A stretch of DNA of 64,000 nucleotides. Source: Hyaloperonospora brassicae (lineage: Eukaryota; Oomycota; Peronosporomycetes; Peronosporales; Peronosporaceae). The notes beneath the pieces are model-generated. The model was not told the origin of the DNA. It ran no database searches and was given only the letters and a program-made list of their open reading frames with translations. How positions within the stretch are numbered: the first letter of the stretch is position 1; each line of letters starts with the position of its first letter. The DNA lies in NCBI GenBank assembly GCA_947650285.1, contig CANTFL010000634.1, positions 310,001 through 374,000 of the forward strand, read 5' to 3'. The position numbers were made by a program, and so were the translations under genes. Below are positions 42,551 to 52,514 of the stretch, one piece after another.

Positions 42551-45409
42551 CTAACAATGTCGCTGCTCTGCTTGCTGCTTCTGCTGTTGCTCGCTGTGGG
42601 TCGCCAATGTGTCAAGCTGCTTTCGGTAAAACGCCTTTAGCTCTTTCACCTCAGCTTGCAGCTCCTCCACTTGCTCCTCTTTCTCACCAAACAGCTCAAG
42701 CAGCACCACCTGGTGCTTCTGCAATTTTGCCAGTTCCAACTGTGCTTGCTCGAGCTGTGCCTCGCCGCTCTCCAATAGCGCGTTACGTGAGCTTAGCCGG
42801 ACAATCTCGTCAGCCGTTTGTTTCTGTCGAGCCTCCAGTGTTTCCAACTGCTGCTTCAGCAATCGATTCTCACCTTCACGTAGACGCAATCGCTGCTGCA
42901 ACTGACTGAGTCCCAACACCGACGTATTGCCGCCATTCAGCGTTAGTGAGTCCGTCTCCAGTGCCATTTTGAGAATCGACGCCTCAGACGATAGTTCACC
43001 GTCTGCATCCTCAGATCGACAGGACTGCTCGTCGTCACGACTTCGCCTCACAGTTTGATGCTGTGAAGACGTACTGCCTGTGGATAATGGTATTGCAGCA
43101 GTTTGCATCACTGCGGTCTTCAATCGCTGTAGCTCTTGACGATGCCAATCTAGATCGTGGCGAAGTTCTGCCTCGCGCTCACGAGACTGCTCCAGCTCGA
43201 CCGTCGCTGTTGATGATGCCCTCGCCGTTTTTATAGACTGCTCGGCAACCAGCAGTCGAGTCTGGAGTTGTTCTTTCACTTCTGTCTCCGCATCACACTG
43301 GTGTCTGGCCTGATCCAAGTCCATCTGCAGCGCATCAACTTGTTTGTGCAACTCACGAGCTTCGGCCTTGGCAATTGCTGCACTATCTTGTGCGCGAGCA
43401 AGCTCAGCTTGTTTTCGTATCAGCCCCAACTCCACTTCCTCCACCTTCTGTTGCACTTCATGCAGTCGCTGCTCCATATTCACTCGCTCCTGCATAGCTA
43501 CACGACGTTGCTCTATGGCCTCGTCAATACGAGCAACAAAAGTGATCTCCATCGCCCTCCAGCTTTCTTGCCTCGCCCGCTGGTCTTCTTGCAGCGCATG
43601 AATCTGGCGAAGCAGCGGCTGCGTGGCTTCCGATACACTCTGCCCCAGCATGTCCACACGAGCCATAGCGTCCTGCCACTTGTGCTTCAGGTCCGTAATC
43701 TCTGCCCGCGCCCTTACCTCGCGACGCGTTCCCTCTTCCTCCAAAGCTCGCACATTTTCTTGCAAAAACTGCAAAGTCTGTTCGAGCTCAGCCTTCTCGA
43801 GGCTCAGAGACTTACTCGACCGAGAAGCCGTCGCCAGTCTCGCAATTTCTTCGTCTTTACTGACAACAGAGCGCGTCAGCTCCTTCAGCTGAGCCTGCAG
43901 CGATTCGAGCTGCTGTGTAGCTTCTAGCGCATTGTGCTCAGCTTGTTCGACCCTGGCACTCGCAGTATCCGCATCGCTCGCCAAGTGACTATTTTGCTGT
44001 GCGAGATGCGTCTTCTCCTTCTCGCTCGCTTTCAGCTTTGACATAAGCTCCTGCACTTCCTTTGCTGATGCTTCGGCTCGTGACTCTGCTCTGCGTGCTC
44101 GCTCCTCTAGCTCGTCCTTTTCTTTACGCAGCGAGCGCAACCTCTGCTCGAGCTGCGCCTGCTTCACCGACAACGCCTGACCTTCATCAAGCAACGCACT
44201 CAGCTTCTCCTCTTTCTCAGCCAATGCCAGTTGCAATGCCTGTACATCGCCACGCTGGCCACTGCTGCTGCTCGCGTCATTATGCGATTTCGTCAGCTTG
44301 GCCACCTCTCTCTGCATGTTTTCTAGCTGCTCCGTGAGCGACTGCACACGCTCTAGAGCCACAATCTCGCGATGACGCGTCTCGTCCAGCTCGTTGTGCA
44401 GGTTCTGGATCGTTGTCGACGCTGTCAACAGCTGCGACTCGCGCGCTTCGAGCTCCATCTGGTGCTGCAAGTCCACGACAATCTCCTCCTTGTTCTCAAC
44501 AACAGCAACAAGCGCTTCATCCGGTACAGCTTCTCCTTCTCCTCCTCCTTCTTCTGCATGTCCTTCTCCATATCCATCGCTACTCTTCTCGTTCTCGTTA
44601 TCAACGACAGCAACAAGCGCTCCGTCCTGCTCCTGCTCAGCTCCTCCTTCTCGATCCTCACCCACACCTGCACTCGCTTTTTCGTTCTGAACAAGAGCTC
44701 CTGCCTCCTTTTTTCTCCTCTTCTTCTTCTGCTTCTTCTTCTTTTTCTTCTGCTTCTTGTCCTGCTCCTGCTCCTGCTCCTCCTCCTCCTGTTCCTGTAC
44801 TTCTTTTTCTGCCTTCTGCTCTTCTCTCGTTTCTGCCTCCTCTCCTTCCTCCTCTTCTGCCTTCTGCTCTTCTTTCTTCTCCTCTTCTCTGTCCACTCCT
44901 CTCTCCTCTTCGTCTGCAGCCTCTGCAGTCGCTCCTGGCGCCAGTCCCTCACGAACGTGCAGTTTCACCTGCTGCTCGTCAGGAACGTCTCCTTTATAGT
45001 CTGTTTGCTCAGTATCGTCTCTTGTGTCCCGTCGCTGACCTTTTGTCTCCACTTGGTCAGCTCTCTCCTTCTCTTCGACCGTATCAATAGAGTCCCACTG
45101 TTCCAATAGAGTTTCGGCTGCGACTGGAGCCGCCGTATCCATTGATGTATCCACCACCGTATCGAATACCGCAACCGCCTGATTCGTCGACCGTATTGCC
45201 TTATTTTTCCCGACTTGCGCGTCTCCTATTTGCTGCGCCGTCGTCGCCGCCGTCGAGAGAGACCGCGTGCCCGGGACGCCCGTCACGACGTGATCGAACG
45301 ACTTCTCCACGTCCTCTCGTAGACTCCGGACCTGCTCGATCCCCTGGGACACGATCGACGTCACATTGAGCTTAGAGCTCCACGCGCCCCAAGGCGAGGA
45401 CGACGCCAT
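42551..45409 (-). CDS. TMF1-like golgin coiled-coil protein
   Basis: Single exon, 952 residues. The N-terminus (MASSSPWGAWSSKLNVTSIV) resembles the short head of TMF/golgin proteins. Residues about 160-320 are low-complexity Glu/Lys with a KKKKKKQKKKRRKK cluster. A long coiled coil runs from about 340 to 850. The C-terminus carries a segment like the TMF TATA-binding/Rab6-binding domain: LELFGEKEEQVEELQAEVKE then LKAFYRKQLD, corresponding to the conserved GEK-EE-EEL and MYK-QID pattern in human TMF1. TMF is a Golgi golgin that binds Rab6 and tethers vesicles. Family assignment rests on the C-terminus; a generic golgin is the alternative. Plus-strand frames over this gene are shadows of the acidic repeats. 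Confidence 0.72.
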   Translation of the reverse strand: MASSSPWGAWSSKLNVTSIVSQGIEQVRSLREDVEKSFDHVVTGVPGTRSLSTAATTAQQIGDAQVGKNKAIRSTNQAVAVFDTVVDTSMDTAAPVAAETLLEQWDSIDTVEEKERADQVETKGQRRDTRDDTEQTDYKGDVPDEQQVKLHVREGLAPGATAEAADEEERGVDREEEKKEEQKAEEEEGEEAETREEQKAEKEVQEQEEEEQEQEQDKKQKKKKKKQKKKRRKKEAGALVQNEKASAGVGEDREGGAEQEQDGALVAVVDNENEKSSDGYGEGHAEEGGGEGEAVPDEALVAVVENKEEIVVDLQHQMELEARESQLLTASTTIQNLHNELDETRHREIVALERVQSLTEQLENMQREVAKLTKSHNDASSSSGQRGDVQALQLALAEKEEKLSALLDEGQALSVKQAQLEQRLRSLRKEKDELEERARRAESRAEASAKEVQELMSKLKASEKEKTHLAQQNSHLASDADTASARVEQAEHNALEATQQLESLQAQLKELTRSVVSKDEEIARLATASRSSKSLSLEKAELEQTLQFLQENVRALEEEGTRREVRARAEITDLKHKWQDAMARVDMLGQSVSEATQPLLRQIHALQEDQRARQESWRAMEITFVARIDEAIEQRRVAMQERVNMEQRLHEVQQKVEEVELGLIRKQAELARAQDSAAIAKAEARELHKQVDALQMDLDQARHQCDAETEVKEQLQTRLLVAEQSIKTARASSTATVELEQSREREAELRHDLDWHRQELQRLKTAVMQTAAIPLSTGSTSSQHQTVRRSRDDEQSCRSEDADGELSSEASILKMALETDSLTLNGGNTSVLGLSQLQQRLRLREGENRLLKQQLETLEARQKQTADEIVRLSSRNALLESGEAQLEQAQLELAKLQKHQVVLLELFGEKEEQVEELQAEVKELKAFYRKQLDTLATHSEQQQKQQAEQRHC

Positions 45410-45970
45410 GGCTGTAAAACGACAAAATAGAGCGAAATGAGTCTCACGTGGCGGCGAATAGAGTCTCGACGCGGTAATTTATTCGCGCGATGTGTCGAAA
45501 GCTGGCAATAACAAGAAAGCGAAACCATTGTTACCAGCAAAACCGCTTTTTTGTGGCAGAAAAAACGTGGCACCTCGAACCCGCGTCGTCGACTGTATTG
45601 AGCTCGCGGTCGGTTCTCGAAAGCAAGGCCGTCCGCGCTCGGTCATTGGTGCATCCGCCTGAAGTATTCGCAACGTGTTCTCGACCCTCGCGTTTGCACC
45701 GTCCCCTTCTTTTCCAGTACGACCTACAACCCCCTTTTCCATCGTCCCTTGCGGTCGCCTCATCAACTCGCTCTGTCCTATCCTGCTTTTTCTCGCTTTC
45801 TCTCTCCACCCGCGCGCACGGTCGTGCCTCTCCGTCGTCATCCTCTCGCACTTCACTCTACTTCACTCCACTCCACTCCACTTCACTCTACTTAACGACC
45901 GAAAAAAGCACCTGTGCACGTCAACAAAGCGACTTTTTTCGTCACAACGACCACGCAACTGCCTGCCGGG
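45410..45970. promoter_or_regulatory. Bidirectional promoter region
   Basis: 561 bp between the starts of the TMF1-like gene (minus) and the CCDC6-like gene (plus). The right part is pyrimidine-rich with CTTCACT/CCACT tandem units (about 45850-45895), likely the CCDC6-like leader. No specific factor site identified. Confidence 0.5.
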
Positions 45971-46825
45971 ATGCCGCCGCCCCCAAGTCCCTGTCCGTCG
46001 TCGTCCATGCGCGACGACGACGCGCTCGTGCTCGAGCGCCAGCGCACGGCCGCCCTGGAGCTCGAAGTCAAGATGCTGCGCGCGTCGCTCGTGGCGCTGG
46101 GCGAGTCCACAGAGGCCGAGGAGGAGCGCCTGACGAACCGCCTGATGCAGCGCCTGCAGGCCGTGAAGCGCGAGAAGGAGACGCTGGCGCTCGAAGTCGA
46201 GCGCGAAGAAGAGCTCTTGACGAACAATCTGCAGAAGAAGCTCAACCAGCTGCGCAAGGAGAAGGTCGACCTCGAGAACAAGCTCGAGCACGAGCAGGAG
46301 TACATTGTGAACCGCCTCTCGAAGCAGCTCGACACGGCGCGCAGCGAGAAGGAGCGGCTGCTCGAGGAGCTGCAGCACGAGAACAACAGCGTGCGCCGCG
46401 CGCTCGAGTCGCAGGTGGCGAAGATTCTGCACGAAAAGGTGCACCTCGAGAACGAGCTCGAGCAGGAGCAGGAGTTCCTCGTGAACCGCCTGCAGAAACA
46501 GCTCGCGGGGCTGCAGTGCGAACGCCGCCGCATGGAGCGGAAGCTCGCCAAGGACAATGTCGTGCTGCTGGACGAGCTCCAGCGCCAGGTGGACGCGCTC
46601 CGAAGCGAGTGTCGAGACAATGGCAATGCGTTCGCGGACGGCGTGGCCGCGCTGCTTGCCAAGGTGCGGGCGCAGCAGGCCAAGAAGGCCGCCGAGGACG
46701 TCAAGAGCGCGAAGGACGACATTCGCGTCCACGCGCGGGCAGCGACGGCGGGGTCGCTGGACCCCAAGTCGCAGGTGACGCCCGATGGGCTCTTGTACCA
46801 GCACATTCGCCGTGGAACCATGTGA
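45971..46825 (+). CDS. CCDC6-like coiled-coil protein
   Basis: Single exon, 284 residues from the ATG at 45971 (MPPPPSPCPSSSMRDDD); the frame before it has only GTG. Almost all of it is coiled coil built of repeats typical of CCDC6: EEELLTNNLQKKLNQLRKEK, then EHEQEYIVNRLSKQL and EQEQEFLVNRLQKQL. The repeat of E-Q-E-x-x-[VL]-N-R-L-x-K-x-L at about 30-residue steps is the family hallmark. CCDC6 in animals is a scaffold linked to checkpoint control and CREB repression; the role here is unknown. The C-terminus, SQVTPDGLLYQHIRRGTM, is not coiled coil. Confidence 0.78.
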   Translation: MPPPPSPCPSSSMRDDDALVLERQRTAALELEVKMLRASLVALGESTEAEEERLTNRLMQRLQAVKREKETLALEVEREEELLTNNLQKKLNQLRKEKVDLENKLEHEQEYIVNRLSKQLDTARSEKERLLEELQHENNSVRRALESQVAKILHEKVHLENELEQEQEFLVNRLQKQLAGLQCERRRMERKLAKDNVVLLDELQRQVDALRSECRDNGNAFADGVAALLAKVRAQQAKKAAEDVKSAKDDIRVHARAATAGSLDPKSQVTPDGLLYQHIRRGTM

Positions 46826-47511
46826 GAAGAAGGTGATGAAGAGGAAGAAGAGGAAGAAGAGGGGAAGGAAGAAGGCGAAGGTGGGAGGGAGGGAGGACGC
46901 ACGTGGTAGCGAGTGGGTGTTCGTTTGTTTTGCTGCTTTTCGTGCGGCTGAACGCGGCGCGTACATTACCATCGGACGGTGGAGTTGAATCAGTTGACGT
47001 GTGTTGCATTTATCGTCGTGCGTGGCCGGTACGCAGACTCACGGAGTTGACAACGGGCAGAGGTGACGTGCCAACAAATGAACAACGTGCCTACGCACTA
47101 CTTTTTTCAACAAACGTTATCACATGTATGTATCACTACTACCAATGCTACTTCACGACTGACTAATCATGAAGTAGACTCATCGAAGACTGGACTGACG
47201 ACACCGCTTTGGGGGATAGAGAGAGAAGGGAATCAGCAGTTGAAGGGTCAGAGCGAATGACAGCTGCGCATCCCTTTGGTACCGGACAAAAAGATGATCA
47301 ATGATCGATACACACCTCCCGTCGCTACTGTTAAATCATCGACGGGGGCATTCCACGTCAGGCAGTACAAAGGCGTTGTTGCCCTCCGCGACAAAACGTC
47401 AGCCGCACATTCGTCTACCGCACATTCCTTCGTCTCCCGTTTTCTATTTGAAAAATAAATGACCACATCACATGGCAAGACGCTTGCCAACCGTCACACA
47501 TACTCGTCCGC
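46826..47511. other. Convergent spacer
   Basis: Between the 3' ends of the CCDC6-like and DnaJ genes. A GAAGAGGAAGAAGAGG purine run (46830-46875) follows the CCDC6-like stop. No gene seen. Confidence 0.5.
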
Positions 47512-48588
47512 TCACAGCGCCTGACGCACCATATTCTTCTGCGCTTCCGTGAGCTGCGTGGGAAACTGCACGTCAAACTCCACCATCAAGTTGCCCCGCT
47601 GCGAAGGGTTCTTCTGCAGCGGCATGCCTTCGCCAGCAATGACGAGCTTCGTGCCCGGCGCAATCACACCGCCGAGCGGAACAGGCACTTCGCGTCCGTC
47701 CAACATCTTGACGCTCAACGTGCCGTTGCCCAGCAGCGCATCGCGCAGCGACACTTTGGCCCGGTACAGCAAATTGTCGCCGTCGCGTTTGAACTTGGGG
47801 TGCGCCTTCTCTCGGATCACAAACTCAATGTCCTGCGCGGGTCGACCCGGCAGCGCGTCGCCCTGGCCTTCAAACGTCACCTTAGTGCCGTCCTTCCATC
47901 CCGGTCGAATGTTAATCTCCAAGATCTTCTGCTCTTCCCGCAGCGTGTTCGAGCTCGGGTCGTGCACCTTGCGCGTGATCTTGAGCTTCTTCACACTGCC
48001 AGCGTAGAGCTGCTCGAGCGGGACCTCCAGTTCGCTCTTGAGCTTCTGCGCGCGCGGCTGCTTCGACTGCCCAAAGGGGTCGCGCGTGCCGCCAAAGCCG
48101 CCGCCGCTGGTGCGCATCCCGCGCATCCCACCAAAGCCCATGTCGCCGAACATCGACGCCATGGGATCGCTGCGCTCGGCTTCGTGCAAGTTCGACGTGC
48201 CAAAGAACTGCTCAAAGATTTTGGTCGGGTCGGTCGAGTGGAAGCTGAAGCTGCTTCCGGGGAAGCCGCTGCTCGACGTCGTCGTGTACGTGAACCCCCC
48301 GGGCATCCCGCCGCCTGGCATCCCGCCCGGCATCCCGCCTTCAGGCCCTTCGGCTGGCTGCCCCTTCAGGCCGTCTTCGCCGTACACGTCGTAGATCTCG
48401 CGCTTCTTCTTGTCGCTCAGCACTTCGTACGCTTCGCCAATCTCTTGGAACTTGCGCTGGGCGCCGTCCGGATCGCTCGGGTTCTTGTCCGGATGCCACT
48501 TGAGCGCGAGTTTCCGGTACGCTTTGCGCAGCTCGTCGTCCGACGCGCCTTTCGACACGTTCAGAATCGCGTAGTAGTCTTTGCCCAT
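47512..48588 (-). CDS. Hsp40 co-chaperone, DNAJB1/Sis1 class
   Basis: Single exon, 358 residues. J domain at 1-70 ([20 protein letters not shown]) with the HPD tripeptide in KWHPDKN, which stimulates Hsp70 ATPase. A Gly/Met/Pro-rich linker with repeated GGMPGG (80-105) and a Gly/Phe part with [15 protein letters not shown] follow; no Cys-rich zinc domain, so class B. Two C-terminal substrate-binding domains come next ([40 protein letters not shown]). Cytosolic and nuclear protein folding. A heat-shock-element-like site lies about 190 bp upstream. Confidence 0.95.
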   Translation of the reverse strand: MGKDYYAILNVSKGASDDELRKAYRKLALKWHPDKNPSDPDGAQRKFQEIGEAYEVLSDKKKREIYDVYGEDGLKGQPAEGPEGGMPGGMPGGGMPGGFTYTTTSSSGFPGSSFSFHSTDPTKIFEQFFGTSNLHEAERSDPMASMFGDMGFGGMRGMRTSGGGFGGTRDPFGQSKQPRAQKLKSELEVPLEQLYAGSVKKLKITRKVHDPSSNTLREEQKILEINIRPGWKDGTKVTFEGQGDALPGRPAQDIEFVIREKAHPKFKRDGDNLLYRAKVSLRDALLGNGTLSVKMLDGREVPVPLGGVIAPGTKLVIAGEGMPLQKNPSQRGNLMVEFDVQFPTQLTEAQKNMVRQAL

Positions 48589-48774
48589 TTTCGGTCGAGT
48601 TGCAGCGTCGGAGTTTGCCGCTCCCTCTCGGTGTAATCGCTTCCGTTCGAGTGCGTCGTAGCCGGTGAGTTCAATAATGTGCGATCCAACTGACAGTCGC
48701 AGCGAGCGCGCGCTTGTATTCGGAGGAGAAACGAGCGAGTGTCGCAGACGTACTCAGGATGGCTCGAGAAGACA

Positions 48775-48789
48775 CGAGAAAGTTCGAGA
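48775..48789. promoter_or_regulatory. Heat-shock-element-like site
   Basis: GAGAAAGTTCGAGAG contains GAA, then TTC after two bases, then GAG after two more: two perfect nGAAn-type units in alternating orientation and an imperfect third. It lies about 190 bp upstream of the DnaJ start (48588, minus strand), a fitting place for HSF control of an Hsp40 gene. Confidence 0.5.
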
Positions 48790-51009
48790 GCGTGCGTCGT
48801 GATTGGCTGAAGGGGGCGATCGTGGATAGGGCAGAACGCGAGGGGCGGCGACATTGTGGCTACGTGCGACACGCGTGCCGGTGGGAGAGGACTCCATAGG
48901 GCCTCACTCAAGTGGATGCTGGCGCCCACGACCCGTCACGTCCGTTGGGGCGTTTCGGAGCGCGTGTTTCCTGAATGTAACGAACCGATTGACTGCAAGT
49001 TGATTGCTGCGCTGCTTCCTTGTGAGTATGTGTAGCACTGGTGATGCATTCCATGCCAAACGTGCCAACTGAAGTAAGCGGCAGCATAGTATGAAGGAAG
49101 CACTTGGAGTCGCATGGAGCATTACAAAGGTGTCGGGCATACCAGCGAGCAGCGGTCCGACGCTCTCTCACCAATTGTTTTCATAAATCCACTAGTTGAA
49201 GGACCTGCGCGACTCAACGGTAGTCGTGCGACTGCAATTGCCGACGGCAAGTGGTGACAGCACTTCATGCATCGCGACGTGCGCGGCAGCTCCACACTGT
49301 CCAATCGACAGCAGTGCAGACCGTGAGTGAAGGCTTACTAAGTGAACACTTCGGCGTGACCGACGTCTCCACCATCTCCGCGATCTGTATCCCACCGAAT
49401 CCCCCGTCAACACCAAGCAAAGCATCTGCGCATCCAACTTCGTCCGTTGCTTGCAATTCTCTGCACACTCGATACTAAGACGAGCTGCACGTGTATTGAC
49501 GACATCGTACGTCGTCCAGAAACGTCTATACCAAAAGATTCGCAGCTCGACATCCACTGCCGTCGCGTCGGCAGAAGTCCAACGGCCATGTTACGTCGAC
49601 TACTTCGAGCGTAGATCTGCTTTCGAACGCGTTTTCGTTCGAAGCTGTCTGTGGCTCAATGATTGCAAGTCGCATCGATCATCCAGCGACAAACGGCTAC
49701 ACGTTAAGCCATCTCCCGTCGAGGAGTGCCTGCCCGCAGCTGTTAATCGTTTACCAGTCGAAACAGGTTCTTCATGCTCATGCTGCGACACGTTTGATTA
49801 CGCACGCGCACGACGAGCGTCGTGTGATGAGAATAGCACCAGGTCGTTTTATGATCGCATAGCTGTCGTCCGTGCGTCACGTGGCGAGTGACACGCCAAA
49901 TGGATTGATCGATGCACGAAGGCGTCTGGTACGAGCAAAAGAGGTCACTGAACGGTTGCAGTAGTTGTTGACCGGCTAAAGGGGTCTCTGATGCCAGCAG
50001 ACTCCAGGCAAATGTGCGGGATGTGCAGCAGTAGACCTGCGGTCGACGATGTGCTGACACGAAGGTGCAAAAACGACTTCACTTCAAGCAAATGAGTGCA
50101 ATGGTCACTACCAAAAGGAGATGCACTTATAGTGCAACGGACACGCTGCTTCCAGCGTTGCGCGGGTGCCATTTACGTGGAACGCAGCCAGGACAACATA
50201 AGGTCGTTTTGAGTTCTTTTGCGGTACGCCATACAGTCGGATTCTACAAACAGTGTCGAGACAAGTGGTGTCATGACATGACTAGACATTCAACATGGAC
50301 AGACGCGTGTGCATTGTTTGTTCAGAGCTTCTCCCCATCGTACTACTACTACTACTGAGCATGTGATCAGCAGTGTCAGGAGAGAGAATGGCTGGAACAA
50401 GCAACAACTGTGCGACTAGGAAGGCATCATCATATCATATAGAAGACCTCACAGAAAGTCTCGCGCTGGGCTCGAACGAGTGGCAGCACACACACACACA
50501 CACGTTATCAAACAGCCAACGAATCAAACGCGTTATTCGCAAGCAAACCCATGCGCCCTCCCTCCTCCTCATTGGCCAAAACCCCATCCGCTCGTCCACC
50601 GCATCCGTCCATCCATCCATCCTTTTGACAAAAAAGCACACAAACAAGAACAAGAACAAGAAAAAAAGAAAAAAGGAGCTTTTATCCCACCACACCACGA
50701 GGCCAAGAGATCAGGCAGCCAGCCAGATAAACCGACAGATAAACCGAGGCATCAAAACCGACCGACCGACCGAATACCGACCGGGCGACCCCCTCAGCAC
50801 AACTCGTACCGCCGATCGTCGTCGAGGACGACGTCGACGCGCCCACCGACTCAGACCCACCGCCGTCCGCCCCCTCCGTCTCCTCCTGCGTCTTCTCCTC
50901 CCCCTCTCTCTCTCTCTCTCGCTCGCTCTCTCGCTCGCTCGCCCTCTCCCCGTCTGCTGCAGTCGTCACCACGCTCGCGGACCGCAAGAGAAAACGAGGC
51001 GACGCAGAG
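48790..51009. other. Intergenic region, DnaJ to AMPK gamma
   Basis: No gene recognised. A 49451-49891 plus frame has no ATG. Simple repeats: CA8 at 50487-50503, ATCC units near 50610, a CCGA run near 50761, and a CTCT/CTCG pyrimidine tract at 50905-50945, probably in the leader of the next gene. Confidence 0.45.
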
Positions 51010-52514
51010 ATGTCCCGTGACGGAGACTACGCCGCCTCGCAGGACGACGACGACGCGCCGCCGCTCCGGAGCTTTGGGGATCACGCGATGGGCGACGCGG
51101 AGCCGATGTCGGCCGCGTCGTCGGCGCTGAACTTGAGCCACGCGGCGGTGCTCGACGTGGTCCAAGAGGGTCGACACGTGATGGCCGCCTTCTTGCGCGC
51201 CACGCAGTGCTACGACGTGATCAAGAACAGCGGCAAAGTCGTGGTCTTTGACGTGCAGATCCCCATCAATCTCGCGTTCTTCGCACTGGTGGAGCACGGT
51301 GCGACACGCAACAGCTGCACTTAGTTTTACTTATTGCTGATGCTGGTGGACAATGGGTGGAGACCTACTGGCTGACGGTGGACTAATGCTGCTACTGTTG
51401 CTGCTACTTTTGCTGCTGCTGTGCGCTGCTGCTGCCGCTGCTGTTGTTGTTTGTACTGTTGCTGCTGCTAGATATCAAGTCGGTGCCGATTTGGGACGCC
51501 GAGCAGGGCAAGTTCGTGGGCATGTTCACGGCCACGGACTTTGTGAATATTTTGCGCCACTTTTACATTCGTGGATCGCCTATGAACGAGCTCGCAGAGC
51601 ACAGCATTGCCTCGTGGCGAGGTAAAGTGCTGCTAGGTGTATCAGCTACTTTGTCTGCGTCCTGGAGGTGGTGGGTGTGTGTCTGCAACGATATCTTGGC
51701 TCATGGTGTTTTGCACGACGCAGCTATTCCACGGTCGCTGTCGATGGCACCAACTAGGGACGAGATGGTGTCAATCACGCCCGAGGACAATCTCTACGAT
51801 GTATGCAGGATTCTTCGTGACAATAGGCTTCATAGACTTCCCGTAGTAGATCCAACTCAAAACTCGGTCTTGTCTGTCATCACGCACAGCGGGATCTTGG
51901 AATACCTGGTGGCCACTTTCCGCGAGCAGCGTCGACTGTTCGACCAACCCATCTTCGATTTAGGCATCGGCGTCTACAATGGCTTTGTGACTGTTCCTGA
52001 AGACATGCCGCTTATCCGCGTGCTGCACACTCTGATCGAGCGAAGGGTCTCTGCTGTGCCGATCATCGACCCGAGTGGTAAGTAGACCGCTGCGTTCGTT
52101 GTTGTTGCTATTGAACTGGCGGATTCGATCTCACACGGTATCTTGTTGTCGGCTCAGGAGTTGTTGTGAATATTTATTGCGTATCGAACGTCACGGAGTT
52201 AGTGAAGGACCGGTCACTCACTCAGCTAGACATGCCTGTGGGAGAGATTCTCCGGATTCAAGCGGCTGAGGTGCGTCAGCAAGCGCGTTATTCTTTGGCT
52301 CTGTATCAAATTACTGCGGGATGCTAACTGTGGACTGCGGGAGCAGGGCAACGTTGGAGAAGGCTTGCATCTATGTTACAAGACGGACACACTGCATATG
52401 ATGTTCGAGCGGTTCGCGGCCTGCAAGGCGCATCGATTCGTGTGCGTGGACGAGTATTCACGGTGCGTGGGTCTCGTATCCCTCAGCGATTTGTTTAATT
52501 ATTTCCTCGAGTAG
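51010..52514 (+). CDS. AMPK/SNF1 gamma subunit (SNF4-like)
   Basis: Five exons: 51010-51298, 51472-51621, 51724-52077, 52158-52270, 52347-52514; phases agree, 357 residues. The gamma subunit binds AMP/ADP/ATP and regulates the SNF1/AMPK energy-sensing kinase together with alpha and beta subunits. Four CBS motifs are visible: KSVPIWDAEQGKFVGMFTAT with DFVNIL; NRLHRLPVVDPTQNSVLSVI with THSGILEYL; ERRVSAVPIIDPSG with VVNIYCVSNVTEL; AHRFVCVDEYSRCVGLVSLS with DLFNYFLE. The N-terminal 45 residues are acidic and unlike the family core. Intron 1 is filled with GCT/GTT triplet repeats (about 51387-51470). The third CBS repeat is split between exons 3 and 4. Confidence 0.93.

Noticed and set aside
44372..45109. 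245-codon plus frame rich in Leu/Phe that looks like a membrane protein
   Set aside because: It is the antisense of the Glu/Lys codons of the TMF1-like gene, which gives a false hydrophobic reading.
45490..46836. 448-codon plus frame over the CCDC6-like gene
   Set aside because: Starts in the spacer and reads Arg/Ala/Gly-rich low complexity in the wrong frame; the 45971 frame carries the family repeats.
49451..49891. 146-codon plus frame between DnaJ and AMPK gamma
   Set aside because: It contains no ATG at all and no known motif.
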